This document shows, one piece after another, positions 38,283 to 49,388 of a DNA stretch of 64,000 nt. Source of the DNA: Fragum whitleyi. Its lineage: Eukaryota; Mollusca; Bivalvia; Cardiida; Cardiidae. A program made the position numbers and the translations under genes. Numbering within the stretch: position 1 is the stretch's first letter; each line of letters starts with the position of its first letter. Location: contig OX411543.1 in assembly GCA_948146395.1 (NCBI GenBank), forward strand, positions 56,101,689 through 56,165,688, written 5' to 3'. The notes beneath the pieces are model-generated. The model worked only from the letters and a program-made list of their open reading frames with translations, had not been told where the DNA came from and made no database searches.

Positions 38283-38324
38283 GAGAATCTCGTAGAAAAA
38301 TTAGAGAAATTCAGTGAAGAGAAC
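38283..38324 (+). pseudogene. Orphan exon-like 42-nt segment or alternative last exon
   Basis: After an acceptor-like CTCTTTAGACAG the phase-0 frame reads ENLVEKLEKFSEEN, then ICYP and a stop. The 14 codons are coiled-coil-like and begin ENLVEK, much as exon 9 begins ENEKLL, but no GT donor follows (ATTTGT). Its hydrophobic positions (3, 7, 10) are one place off the register of its neighbours. It may be a decayed duplicate of an exon start, or a rarely used terminal exon giving a protein cut at about 418 residues. Confidence 0.4.
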
Positions 38325-38374
38325 ATTTGTTACCCTTAATCTATTATCTAACTTGTACTCACTTTCCATCCAAT

Positions 38375-38509
38375 GCCTCAGTGCAAAACAATTCGATGTA
38401 ACTGCCTATAAACATATATAGGGTTAAAGAGAGATCAAACTTCTAAGTTGATTTAATTTAATTTTATTTTATAAACATATAGGCAGTTATGTTTGATTTG
38501 TGCAGAGCC
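38375..38509. repeat. 68-bp hairpin family P1, interrupted in its loop
   Basis: Outer arms GCCTCAGTGCAAAACA and GTTTGATTTGTGCAGAGCC; about 55 bp of AT-rich DNA sits in the loop, flanked by a repeated ATAAACATATA. Confidence 0.7.
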
Positions 38510-38629
38510 AGCAGTTTCCATTCTCTTTTTAAACAAATAAAAGCATCATCTATTAAACTGATATGTTTAGACCTTTAAGAAAAAATGTTCAGTACCCATC
38601 AAACAAACCCTTAATCCATGAAATAAATT

Positions 38630-39420
38630 TTTTATACTCCTGCATTGAAAGATTTGGGGTACATTGTTTGTCTTTGTTTGTCTGCCTGTCAGCTCAATTC
38701 ATACTAATTGGTGGTTATATGTCCAAGGTATCGCCTTTAACTTTTAGCCTTAAAAAAACTAGTTAACTTGTAAACTTGACAATATCCCATTACTCCAAAA
38801 GTATTCAAGTTTCAGAATTATATTTGGCAAATAAACAGCTTAGGTCAATACATACTAAATGTTGGACATATGCATGAGGTAAAGGACAAGCTTTTAACAA
38901 TTTGAAAAATTATCCTGGAAACTTGGTATTTCCTATGGCTTATAAAGTATTCAAGCTTTTGTACGTAGATAGCTTGAATAAAAAGTAACAATGATGAAGT
39001 TATATTGAAAGTAAATATAAAAAAAATAACTATTCGTCTTTAAGGTAGTGGACCCATAATGGCGTAATAATTTGGAAGTCCTTAACCTTAACAGTGTTAA
39101 TAGAGGTTTCCTAGTGATTTCATTAGGAAACCTAGGTTAACATTGCAAAAGATCATGTGTTCCGCAATGTTCTGATACTATCACGGGTCCACTACCTTAA
39201 ACTCTAATCATTAATCAACAAAAGCTCATTCCTGATTACTTTAAGTCTTTTTTTAATAAAATGCACATATCTTGATTGATGATAGGGTTCATCAATAAGC
39301 ATTGATACTGGTATCAAGTTTAAGGTCACCTGGCAAGGTCATAGTTATATACCAAGGTTAAAAGTTTGGATAAATTTGGCTATTTGGGTGTATTTATGGT
39401 TCATAAACACCTTGTTTTAT
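38630..39420 (+). mobile_element. Family D element, degenerate, with a MITE inside
   Basis: Head CTCCTGCATTGAAAG and microsatellite-like TTTGTCTGCCTGTC; end TTCATAAACACCTTGTTTT. The tail stops 22 bp before the exon 9 boundary. The MITE at 39040-39200 is inserted in it. Confidence 0.6.
39040..39200. mobile_element. MITE GGTAGTGGACCC, copy with good ends
   Basis: TTAAGGTAGTGGACCC and GGGTCCACTACCTTAA are perfect 16-bp inverted ends containing TTAA. An inner hairpin, TTTCCTAGTG..TAGGAAACC, is present. Confidence 0.92.
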
Positions 39421-39442
39421 GCTCTCTTTAATGATATTTCAG

Positions 39443-39568
39443 GAGAATGAGAAGTTGTTAAAGAAATCTCAACAGGTAACAGGTCAGATGAATGAGTTAC
39501 GGAACTTGACAGAGTCAATGAAGGAGGAAAATGAAAAACTGGCACATTCTTGGAAAACATTGGCAGAG
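39443..39568 (+). CDS. Exon 9: coiled coil, 42 codons (residues 402-443)
   Basis: Acceptor GATATTTCAG; donor GTATAT; phase 0 both sides. Leu/Val/Leu/Met/Leu/Leu fall at 5, 12, 19, 26, 33 and 40. Six heptads. Confidence 0.92.
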
Positions 39569-39587
39569 GTATATAATCTTAATGTCT

Positions 39588-39746
39588 TTAAGGTAGAAGA
39601 CCCGTAATAGTTTCACAACGTTTCAGAAGAAATGAACTTTAACAGTGTTAACCAAGGTTTCCCAATGATTTTCATTAGGAAACCTTGGTCAACATTGTGA
39701 AAGTTCATGGGTGTCTTGCGGATCTATAACGGTTCCACTTCCTTAA
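39588..39746. mobile_element. MITE GGTAGTGGACCC, copy adjacent to the exon 9 donor
   Basis: TTAAGGTAGAAGACCCGTAA to TTCCACTTCCTTAA. It starts 19 bp after the donor GT of exon 9. Confidence 0.85.
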
Positions 39747-39994
39747 TGTAAAATGTATTGTAACCATTACAATTAGAGACAGCTATAAAGTATTTGTTAA
39801 AATGACACACAGAAAATATATATTTTTCAGTAAGTATATCAAATATGGTTATTACATCACAGTACAAATTAGTGTTACTTGTTAAAGTTTAAGGGATAAA
39901 TTGGAGGAAATTGGGAAATAGCTCAATGAAGCATTTATTTATTCATGTACTTATTAAGGTACTTTTTGTGTAAAAATGTTTAACAATCTTTCAG

Positions 39995-40162
39995 GAGAAA
40001 CAAAAACTTGCTAGAGAGATTGACAATAACCAAGATAATTACAGGGATACTAAAGCCAGGGTGTCAAACTTGTCATCAGAAAGAGACAGATTGTTTCATG
40101 AAAAAATGGATCTTAGTGGAAAACTTCAACAGCTTCTTATAGACAAGGAACAGATAGAAAAG
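39995..40162 (+). CDS. Exon 10: coiled coil, 56 codons (residues 444-499)
   Basis: Acceptor CAATCTTTCAG; donor GTAGGA; phase 0. The d positions 5, 12, 19, 26, 33, 40, 47 and 54 read L, N, T, L, L, L, L, I. Eight heptads. Confidence 0.92.
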
Positions 40163-40617
40163 GTAGGATATGGTTAAATCTTTGAGCAAAATAGATGCAT
40201 GTCTTACAATATATGCATGTTTATCTATTTATCTTCGAACTGATACATTAGAATTGTTCAAATTTAAAAATTTTGGATGGACTTGTTGATTTAAAATGAA
40301 AGTATTGCAAGACATACATTTAAAAATAAGGGTTTTCAAGATCTCAAAAATTTTGGGTTTTTTACAATGATCTTTATCAAAGACAAGAAATTAAGGTAAT
40401 TTGGGTTGAGATACCTGCAGGGAGGACAATATTTGATCAGGAAAAAAAATCTCAAAAAATAGATAAACAAACATCGAACATAAATCATGAGTGTAATTAT
40501 AAGAATTGTAACTATAGCTTAAATAAAGAAACAGGGCCTTATAAATGTACAGACAAAATGCTATAGCTAATCATATGGAGTTAAGAGGGAACATACCAGA
40601 GGTTTAATTAATTTCAA

Positions 40618-40880
40618 TGCTCTGCATCCATAGATCAGAGCTAAATTGTTTTATTGTGTATGTCTGTCTGTCCACCTGTCTGTCTGCAAAAACTTAACTT
40701 TCAAAAATATTTTTTCTGTAACTTCTTACCTGTAACAATGCATATTTTTGGAATGAAGGTTCCTCTGTTTGTTACACATCATTCAAGGTCAAGGTCATCT
40801 ATCAAGGTCAATTATCAAGGTCCAATTTCTGTAACATTGTAAGGGGCATAAGAGTTAGACACACATTTAATTGTTTAATG
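40618..40880 (+). mobile_element. Family D element, degenerate
   Basis: GCTCTGCATCCATAGATC..AGAGC head, GTCTGTCTGTCC tract, AAAACTTAAC, CAAGGTCAAGGTCATCTATC and the end TAAGGGGCATAAGAGTTAGAC. Confidence 0.6.
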
Positions 40881-41049
40881 AATGTGTATGTTTTCAAACA
40901 AGATGAAGATTGTTCATATCTTTGTTATAGCATGAATGGACCTTTGGTCCTATCACAGTTTATCATGTAAGAACTATAGATAATTCCCCAAACCCCCAAA
41001 TCATGGAAGGGATAATTTCTCCAGGATTGTAGATCTAGGAATTCACATG

Positions 41050-41182
41050 CCCTGTGTTCAGGATGACAAAAATGTGCAAACTGTTTACAAATTATACCCT
41101 GCTTTGCATGCAAGTGCATGTGCAAAGCTGGGTATAATTTGTGAACAGTTTGCACCCTTTTGTCATCCTGGATGCAGGGCTA
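41050..41182. mobile_element. 133-bp palindromic MITE M4, copy 1
   Basis: GCCCTGTGTTCAGGATGACA.. returns as ..TGTCATCCTGGATGCAGGGC; the inner arms are AAATTATACCCTGCTTTGCA and TGCAAAGCTGGGTATAATTT. Related copies are at 48270-48405 and, as a half, 57146-57235. Confidence 0.88.
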
Positions 41183-41294
41183 AGTAATAGTTAAACACAC
41201 AACATGCAGATCTGTTTAGATTTTTATTATTGCCAAATTTCATCTGAATTAGTTATAATTACTTAATCTTAATTTGTTTTTCTTTGACTCTTAG

Positions 41295-41336
41295 GATTTT
41301 GAGACTACGAAGGAAAGGTCAAAAGTTTCTGAAAAG
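41295..41336 (+). CDS. Exon 11: 42-nt microexon, two heptads (DFETTKERSKVSEK)
   Basis: Acceptor TTGACTCTTAG with a long pyrimidine tract; donor GTCTTT, which is weak; phase 0. It keeps length in whole heptads but has a poor core (F, T, S, S at 2, 5, 9, 12), so it could be a flexible or alternatively used segment. Confidence 0.65.
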
Positions 41337-41898
41337 GTCTTTTCTTTTTCTAATTATGTTTTGTTGTATTTTTTTTAGAGGTACATTTTTCATAAGGTTT
41401 ATACCATATACATGTAGTTGGTTTAATGGTGAATTGTTTTCAAATTATGAAGAATCATAGATAAGGCAAAACAAAATCCTTACGTTAATCAACAAAAAAT
41501 GGTAATAGGCTTTTGATTTTCTTGAGGAGGAATAATTTCATTGTTAATTTTGAAATGTCTTTTCTTTAGAGATTTATAAAGGTAACATTACTTGAGCGTT
41601 TCTTTCATTTTGAAACAAATGCTGTTTACTTATGTTTGATGTGGATTTTATGAGAAGTGAACTGCATGTGATACCAAAATCTTTCTCTTGTTTATTTTTA
41701 TAATTTGATTAAAAGTCTAGAGGAATCTTTGTTTCCATTTGAATTATCATGCAACTCCTTAAAATTTTTCAAGCAAGAAAATTCTCTCAAGTCTTGTCAA
41801 TTTTAAGTGTTTAGTACTAAGGCCTTATTTATTCATTATTGTTTACCTTCATGTGTTCTAAATTTGATTTCACAATAAAGAAGAAAAATGGTTATGCA

Positions 41899-42172
41899 CC
41901 CCCTCCCCCTTTTTAAGAAGAGGGGCTATATTGCTTTGTACTTGTCGGTCAGTCCATCCGCCCATAGACCATTTTTTGTTTGGAGCATATCTCAAAAAGC
42001 ATGCAAGCTAAAATAGGTGCATAGATCTCATTGAGGGGAAGTCCAGCGCACAAGAACCATCACTCTACTCATCATTTTTTGTGAGTTATTGCCTTTTGTT
42101 GATTGACAAAGAATATACTATTGACTTGCTTTGATGGGGGCATAAATGTTTTACAGACATCTCTTGTTAAAA
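41899..42172 (+). mobile_element. Family G element, copy 1
   Basis: CCCCCTCCCCC / AGAGGGG head, GGTCAGTCCATCC, then GGAGCATATCTC, TAGATCTCATTGAGGGGAAG, GCACAAGAACCAT and the end CAGACATCTCTTGTT. Copy 2 is at 58165-58597. Confidence 0.7.
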
Positions 42173-42368
42173 AAGATTTTACATGCAATGTTTTATTGAC
42201 TATCAAAGTTTTGTTGCATATGTAAATATGAATTTGAAATACATGTACATTGGAAGAAATGTAGGGGAAAAGAAGATTTTAAATATTTGCTAGACATCAG
42301 AAGGCCTTGAATCAGTTTATAAACCAACAATATACTAAAAAACATTTAAATTATTTTTATTTTCACAG

Positions 42369-42389
42369 AGGCTAGAATTTATAGAAAAG
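42369..42389 (+). CDS. Exon 12: 21-nt microexon, one heptad (RLEFIEK)
   Basis: Acceptor TATTTTCACAG; donor GTAGTT; phase 0. Leu at 2 and Ile at 5 match the register of its neighbours. Confidence 0.72.
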
Positions 42390-43600
42390 GTAGTTTTGGT
42401 GCTAGGTTATAGATTTTGTCTTTATTAACAACAAAGGAACTTAGTGAATAGAAAATTAAGACTATTATTTGAATTTACAAAATCACACCAAAGGAAGGTC
42501 TAGTTGAAAGATAATCTAATATATAACAATTACTTGTTTAGGTTAATTTAATCTTTCTTCGCAATTTTTTCAATTTCACATATTACTTTTAATTCAATTT
42601 TTGTTCTCATCTGCATTTTTATTATCTTGGCACGAGGTATTGCAATAGCCTTGGCGTCATTGTTGTTGCTGTGCAAAATCATTGACAATTTTGTGATATC
42701 TCTGGTTCTGCTGAAGGCAGAAACTTGGCACACATAGTCACCATCAAAAGAGTAACCTATACTATCTATGTGGATAACTCTAGATGCATTTTGTGCAAAT
42801 TATGACCCTTTTTTTACTTAGATTTTTTATCCACCATCATACACTTAACAGCTGATTGTAGGCACCTCTAGGCAATGCCTTTTTTTCAATTTTGGCAAAT
42901 TCAAAGTCCTGTTTTGCAGAAAAAAGTGATATGAGTTGAAACATTGTTCTAACTGTATGAAATTTATGATCTCCTGTCAGTGTTGTTTTGGTGTTTTTTG
43001 TACTTCAATGCCATTTTAATTGTCATAATTTAGCCATTGTATTGGTTGTAGAAAATAACTTTCAAACAATGTCAGACTCACATTATTCTATGTAATTTTC
43101 TAAAAAATTGTGCAATGTACTAATTTGGAAGTCATGTTTAGATGAATGTTTAAATAAAATCTATTGATACAGGGCTTTTTTTTGTTAATTCTTTCAAATG
43201 AAAATAGTTCTAAAATAGGATTATTCTGAAAAAATAAATCCATGCATTAGTAGGAGGAGATATGAGCAATAGAAATTTTAAAAAAATTTTATAAAAAAAC
43301 ATTGTAAATGATTTTAGTTGTGTAATTCCAAGATCTTGATAACAGTTGATACATGAACAAAATAAAATTGCTTTTTGTTTCCTAGTTGAAGCATTCAAAT
43401 ATTCTTACTGTTGAAAGGAAGAGAGTAAACAAATAAAGGTGTTACAACAGCCCTGCAATGAAACTTAGAAATAAAGGCAAAATTATTAAAGCAATAGTAC
43501 CTATTAACTAAATGAACAATCTAACTTTATAATTTGATTATATTGTCAGTACATTATATACAATATACCCTGTATTTCAACATTTTGTTCTATTTTGCAG

Positions 43601-43726
43601 ACAAAGATAGCCTTAGAAGAGCAGATAGCTGAACAAGAAGAAGAGTTAAACAGGGTGAGAAAAGGAGTAAAAAGGAAAGATGAAGATAGGATGAAGTTAG
43701 AAGAGGCTTTACAAGAATCTAAGAAT
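43601..43726 (+). CDS. Exon 13: coiled coil, 42 codons (residues 521-562)
   Basis: Acceptor TATTTTGCAG; donor GTATGT; phase 0. L5, I9, L16, V19, V23, L33 and L37 form the core; a basic patch RKGVKRK lies mid-exon. Six heptads. Confidence 0.93.
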
Positions 43727-44325
43727 GTATGTTTAGTAGTCTGCTGTTTTATATAGGATTAATTCATATTTTTGAGGGCTTCAATCAACATTTGTAGAAT
43801 TTCGAAAAATGGTTTAACCCACTAGTGCAAAGCACAAGGACGTTAAAGCATTTTTCGGGTCTCTGCAAATGTTAACTTTCCAAAAAATGTGAATTGATGC
43901 TATTGTTTGATAAAAAGAAAGGCCACATATTTTAAATTCAATCATAGACAGTATATTGATTCAAAAGGAACACTTTGAAATTAGCTGCCAACCCATGAAT
44001 GTACTTGAAAAATTGCCTTATGCGTTGCTCCATCATTTTCTTTGTACTGACATTGCTTTGTAAATTTATGAGGTCACAAAATTTATTTGGGGAATAAGAT
44101 CAGCGTCCTTATTTATGCTCAATATTAATTTTATCATAGAATCTGATGAAGTGTATAGGGCCAGATTGAGGATATTTAAGTAAAAAAGACGTGCTAACAG
44201 CAAGTGAATTTACTTATCAATCCACATTTTATCCCTTTAACATCCTGGTTTTGTCAGTTTACGTTGGCCTATAGCAACCTGAAAAACATACAATTGATGC
44301 AAAAATAGCATGTTAACTAGCTTTT

Positions 44326-46301
44326 AGCTCCACTGGCTGAAAGCCACTGGGGCTATTGTCATGGCGTTGTGTCCGTCGTGTGTGCGTCCGTCCGTCTGTG
44401 CGTGTGTCCGGTCGTAAACTTTTCTTTAAAAATCTTCTCCTCAGAAACTACTGGATGGATTTCAACCAAACTTCACAGGAATGATCCTTGGGTGTTCTTC
44501 TTTCAAAGTTGTTCAAGAAATTTTGATCCAATGAAAAACATGGATTTAATGGGAATGGCTAATTTCCAAATATGGTAAAAAGTGAGTTTTCTCAGATTGT
44601 AATCAATGGATACCAATAAAATTTTACATGAATAATCTTTGGGTGACCCTTTATCAGTCTACAAAAAATCATTGTGATCGGCTGGAAAATATGCATTTTA
44701 TAGGCGGAGGTCATTTCTCTATATGTTATATAGTTGTAACTTTGAAAATCATTTTCTCAGAATGTAACTGATGGATATCAACCAAATTTCACTGGAATGA
44801 TCCTTGAGTGACCCATTATCAGTGTACAAAAAAACATTGTAATTGGATGAAAAATATGCATTTTATGGGCCGAGGTCATTTCTCTATATGTTATATAGTG
44901 GAAACTTTGAAAATCATTTTCTCAGAATGTAACTGATGGATATCAACCAAATTTCACTGGAATGATTGTTGAGTGACCCTTTATCAGTGTACCAAAATTA
45001 TTTTGATTGAATGTAAAATATGCATTTTATGGGCAGAGGTCATTTCTCTATATGTTATATAGTGGAAAATTTGAAAATCATTTTCTCAGAATCTGATTTT
45101 TGGATATCAACTAAATTTCACTGGAATGATCCTTGAGTGACCCTTAATCAGTGTACAAAAAATTATTTTGATTGGATGAAAAATATACATTTTATGGGTG
45201 GAGGTCAATTCTCAATATGTTAAATAGTGGAAACTATGAAAAACATTTTCTCAGAATGTAACTGATGGATATCAATCAAACATTTTTGGTATGATCTTTT
45301 GGTGACCCATTATCATGCAGCCAAAAATTATTTTGATTTGATGAAAAATAAGTCTTTTAAGGTGGCAATGGACATCGGCATCCCGACTCTATAAACCGGA
45401 AGTGGGTTTTCGTTTATTTTACGGCTCTTTTTGCGCGTTGTTTAAAAAAACCGGTTTTCGTAAGATTCTACTTATGGAAATAAGGTAGAATAATGATGGT
45501 AAAACTTTATAATTAAGCTCTTTTTCAATATTTGATATCAATTGAATGACTGGATCATTAAGCTTAACAATAAAAATGTGTTAAAACCGTCATTCGATTA
45601 GGGGCGAACACTGAAAAATAACGAAAAACTTTCTTATTTGCATGGAAAGGTATGCTGAATTTTTTACCAAATAAAGGAAAAATATGGATTATAAACATAT
45701 CAGAAAATAAGAAAAATTCATTGGGTAATTTCTTCAAAAAATAGGTTTTTGTGGCATTTTTACCTAGTAAAATTACAAAAATTAGTGCATTTTTAACTTT
45801 TGAAAGCAAATTGTGCAAATGCAATTGATCAAAGAGAAATTTTCTTGTCAATAGCCATTGTGTACATGTCTAATGTCTATCAAAATGTATGTGTTTTATA
45901 GCTATAACCTAGTACAGAGTTTTTACTAGACCTAAACCGAATATAACCGTTTTACTGAAAAAATGGCCTATACCACTCAAGGGCAGATAACTCTAGCAAA
46001 AAAAACGAGCGTGGAAAGGTACCTTCAAATTTTGATATAATGACTACACAATGTTAATTTACAACATACATGTATGTGACAAAGAAAAAAATTCATTGGA
46101 CAGAAAAAAATGTCGTCATGTGTCCATTGCTATCTTAATAGCAGAGGTCATTTCTCTATCTGTTATATAGTTGAAACTTTGAAAATCATTTTCAACATCA
46201 ATAGAACCCCAAATATCTAAAAATCTAGTCAAAACATTTATTTGCTTTTACAAGAATTTCAAGCCTGTGGAGCGACTCAAGCCATTCATGGCTTTCTAGT
46301 T
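44326..46301 (+). mobile_element. Family C element, copy 2, carrying a nested insertion
   Basis: Same head, units and tail (AGCCATTCATGGCTTTCTAG) as 30832-31859. A 782-bp TTAA-flanked element interrupts the last unit. Confidence 0.88.
45357..46138. mobile_element. TTAA-flanked transposon T, copy 1 (nested in family C)
   Basis: TTAAGGTGGCAATGGACA at the left and TGTCCATTGCTATCTTAA at the right are imperfect inverted repeats with TTAA at both ends, and the host repeat resumes immediately outside. A minus-strand frame (45564-45851) is shared with copy 2, but resembles no protein I know and may be only copied sequence. Confidence 0.85.
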
Positions 46302-46639
46302 TGCTTCAACTGCTGTGGAGGCTGTGACTGTCTTCTTTTAAATCTAAGGATTAACTGAAAGTCTTTGATATCCTATCTTTTGACAAAGTGATTTTTACAT
46401 AAGGTTAGAATACCTAAAAAAAGAGACAAATTTTGGCTAAAACCCCCCAAAAATTAACTTTGCAAGTCACTTAGTTTAAACACAATTATTACCATCTTTT
46501 TCCCCTATACAGCTACCTGACAAACATTTTACTCAAATACAATTAATAGAAAATGGGTTTGGCAAAGAGTTCTTATAACATTATAATTTGCCATCTCCTT
46601 GAATCACTTCAAACTTTTCAAGACACTAAAATTCATCTT

Positions 46640-46790
46640 TGGCACAATAATATATCTCAATGACACACATTTTCAGTTACCATGATCAAGATCATCTGTA
46701 AATGTCGAGTTCATTTATCAAGGTCAAAATCTCTTTAAAATTTACCAAATTGGACGGGGAATTTGTGTTTCGCAAACATATCTTGTTCTT
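46640..46790 (+). mobile_element. Family D tail forming the exon 14 acceptor region
   Basis: CAAGATCATCTGTAAATG, ATCAAGGTCAAAAT, GGGGAATTTGTGTTTCGC and AAACATATCTTGTT match the 3' part of 26411-26711. The TCTTGTT end is part of the pyrimidine tract before the acceptor at 46801. Confidence 0.7.
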
Positions 46791-46801
46791 GCATATTTCA
46801 G

Positions 46802-46969
46802 AGTTATGACGATCTGTACAAAGAATTATCCAATGTTCGAGCTTATTACGAAAGATCACTGGAACAGATAAGTGTGCTAGAAAATGCCAAACAACTAAGT
46901 GCCCAACAGCTAGAGCTGACTGAACATGAAAAACACAGGCTTCATGCTGATAATGAACGGTTACGAGAT
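46802..46969 (+). CDS. Exon 14: coiled coil, 56 codons (residues 563-618)
   Basis: Acceptor CATATTTCAG; donor GTAAGA; phase 0. Leu, Val, Ile and Tyr fall at 5, 9, 12, 16, 23, 26, 37, 47 and 54. Eight heptads beginning SYDDLYKELSNVRAYYERS. Reading runs on into the intron before a stop, but the donor and the next acceptor fit well. Confidence 0.93.
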
Positions 46970-47179
46970 GTAAGATTTTCATTCTTTATTGCACACGTGA
47001 ATGTAATATTTAACTCAAACAGATTACTTATTGTATTTGTGAGTCTGCTGACAGTATTTTTGTTTTAGGTAAATAACTTGAAAATATCTCTTTCCTGGAT
47101 AGGATTTCAGTTTCTCAAATTCATATTTTGGCAAGTCATTGATTAACTAGAAATTAAATTACAATTTTACATTTTACAG

Positions 47180-47251
47180 TTACTAGACGGAAGATCCAGA
47201 GACCTGAAAAATGAGAGAGAACAGTTAGAGGAAGCTGTAATGGACCTCAAG
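47180..47251 (+). CDS. Exon 15: coiled coil, 24 codons (residues 619-642)
   Basis: Acceptor ATTTTACAG; donor GTATGA; phase 0. LLDGRSRDLKNEREQLEE to VMDLK; core L2, L9, L16, A19, L23. Not a whole number of heptads by itself. Confidence 0.9.
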
Positions 47252-47361
47252 GTATGAATTGATAAGGAATTATTGTAACTCTTGTCATGCTTCTTTCGAA
47301 CACATTGTCCTCAACAGAAGCATAGATGAATATTACTGATGCGGACAATTAATATTAAAAT

Positions 47362-47492
47362 TATTGGTTTGTAAGACCAAGGCGCTAATCACTGAGCCTA
47401 AGATCTTCTTAGGCTCAGTGGTTTGCGCATTGGTCTTGTAAACCAATAAGTTGAATATTGAATAACCATGTGGGTTCGACAGTCCAGCCCCC
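47362..47492 (+). repeat. tRNA-Thr-like element with its 5' half inverted
   Basis: 47407-47492 resembles a tRNA with anticodon TGT: GGCTCAGTGG (A box), GCATTGGTCTTGTAAACCAA anticodon arm, GGGTTCGACAGTCC (B-box-like). 47362-47403 is the reverse complement of its A-box and anticodon half, so 47362-47448 is an 87-bp hairpin with a 3-base centre. Degenerate T arm and no matching acceptor stem: not a working tRNA gene. Confidence 0.75.
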
Positions 47493-48269
47493 TTTGGTTA
47501 TTTTATATATGCTTCAGTTATGGCCATTTTTTTTCTGTAAGATGCTTAATTGAATTTTGTTTCAAACAAATTTATAATTTTTTGTTGAGATTTAAATCCG
47601 TATGGCCAGATGGAAAGTTCATACAATGATGAATTTCAATGATTTCAAGCTAAAGGGACCAAGGTTAAGGTCAACTTACAAGGTCAGGGTTATGAGGCCC
47701 AACTTAGCAAAACTTTACCAAAAAAACTTACCTTTCAAATGACTTCAAGTTTGTTCACAATTCACTGCATTTATTTGGCAAGATGACAGATCTCATTGAT
47801 CTTACACAGCATGAAAGTGCCATAACTGACCCTCCTAGGGGGTCTTCGGAATGCCCTTGAGATCCGCCACTGAGATTGCATTTATTTTCAAGCTGATCTT
47901 TAGGTATGAAAGTTATATTTTTAGTTGAACTTGACAAGGTGTTGATAAAAATCACAGTTTATCAGAACTTATGATACTTAAAGTATCTCCATAAGATACT
48001 GTATAATGGTAAAATGTTTATTGAGTCTTTTGTTATGAAAATGAATAAGGAATAAAGCTTGACATTAAGAAAAATGTTAATTACAAAGTTTTATCAAATA
48101 TGACATAGGTTATACAAACAATAGCAAGTCTACAGGTGAGGTTGTTCATTGCTTACCATTATTTCATCACAGTATCATGTCTGTCTTAAATTTGCCAACC
48201 ATTCATCAGCTCAAACTGAAGGAAAAGCAGCTGGGTGTGGACAATACAGGGCTCTGAATTTTAAATTGA

Positions 48270-48405
48270 TGAAACCTGCCCTGCATTCAGGGTGATTAAA
48301 ACAAACTGTTTTCAAATTATACCCTGCTTTGCACAATGGGGCATACGCAAAGTTGGGTCTAATTTGCTAACAGTTTCCAATGTTTTGCTATCCTAAATGC
48401 AGGGC
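48270..48405. mobile_element. Palindromic MITE M4, copy 2
   Basis: GCCCTGCATTCAGGGTG to ATGCAGGGC, with the inner AAATTATACCCTGCTTTGCA arm; the right half is more diverged. Confidence 0.78.
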
Positions 48406-48462
48406 CTGAAATTAGTTTAGTAGCAATTACTGTATCTGTGATTAAGAATAATAATGTGACAT

Positions 48463-48691
48463 TTAACCCTTTCCTGTTTTACAAAATTTTAGACCTGTTC
48501 AAATTCAAAGGATTTGAAGACGGAATTTTAAAGTGGATTTAATTTGAAAAATAACCATTGAGTAGGGTAGAAAATAGTGTGGAAAAAGAAGAAATTGCTT
48601 GTCAGAAGCAATTTCTTCTTTTTTCTCAATGTTTTCTCAATCATAAAATCACAGGCGCGTAAAAAGCAGGGATTAAACAACAAAGGGTTAA
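48463..48691 (+). mobile_element. 229-bp MITE M3, copy 3
   Basis: Same orientation and length as copy 1; TTAA at both ends. Confidence 0.92.
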
Positions 48692-49251
48692 ATGTCCCAG
48701 TAGGTTTGTTTACACTGTTTCTGTCTGTCTGATGAATTTATATCCTTGACTTAGTACATTGAAAAAAAGGGGCAGAAAGAAATCAAGCTGAATGGTTGGT
48801 AAAGTAATAGACATCAGATATCATTTTTAACTGATCATATTTGCTGGTCTGCATGTTTTGTTAAGTTGTTAAATTGTCAAGGTACAATGAAAACATGTTC
48901 TTTAATACCATCCCTGTTCATTTATCACCATAACTCATTCAGTTTCAGAACATGAAACGGTCCTTGTTGTTCTATATTTGAGCCAGGGTATGACATTTCC
49001 AACTTTTCACTTCAGAACTAAGAATTGACTAAGAACAGCCCCTACATCAGCATTGTCTGATCCCATTTGGAACACCACTTGGCCTATCTCACGATCAAAC
49101 TCGGATGTACATAGACGAACTATTTTTAAAAATTACGGGAAAACCTTGGAAAAACTCGATGACGTCAGTTAAAACGGCGTTAGCCCTCGAAACTAGGAGT
49201 GAAAACATTCGACGTCGCCAACACTACTCGTCTAGGTCACTGAAGTGAAAC

Positions 49252-49388
49252 CACTGTATCCTAATATAAATATCTTTAGATTCTTAAATAACAGCTGAAA
49301 AAATCTTAATCTTTGAGAATGATTCATCATTCTCAAAAACTAAGATTTTTCAGCCGTTAATTATTGTAATAGATATAAATCTACAGTG
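49252..49388. repeat. Palindrome of about 137 bp
   Basis: Inner arms GAGAATGA / TCATTCTC and CAGCTGAAAAAATCTTA / TAAGATTTTTCAGC; outer arms ACTGTA..AATATAAATATC and GATATAAATCTACAGT. The 200 bp before it are GC-richer than the surroundings. Confidence 0.7.

Noticed and set aside
41570..41581. A 12-nt microexon (RFIK) in intron 11
   Set aside because: It has AG and GTAACA edges and is in phase, but would put the coil out of register between exons 11 and 12. Kept only as a remote possibility.
45564..45851. A minus-strand gene, with a similar frame at 50086
   Set aside because: Both are in copies of transposon T; no recognisable domain and no sign of selection that can be judged from two copies.
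47050..47075. TTTTAG|GTAAAT as a recursive splice point in intron 14
   Set aside because: The intron is only 210 nt long, so recursive splicing is unlikely; such AG|GT pairs occur often by chance.
48125..48135. An 11-nt exon before GTGAGG
   Set aside because: Not a multiple of three and the acceptor is weak.
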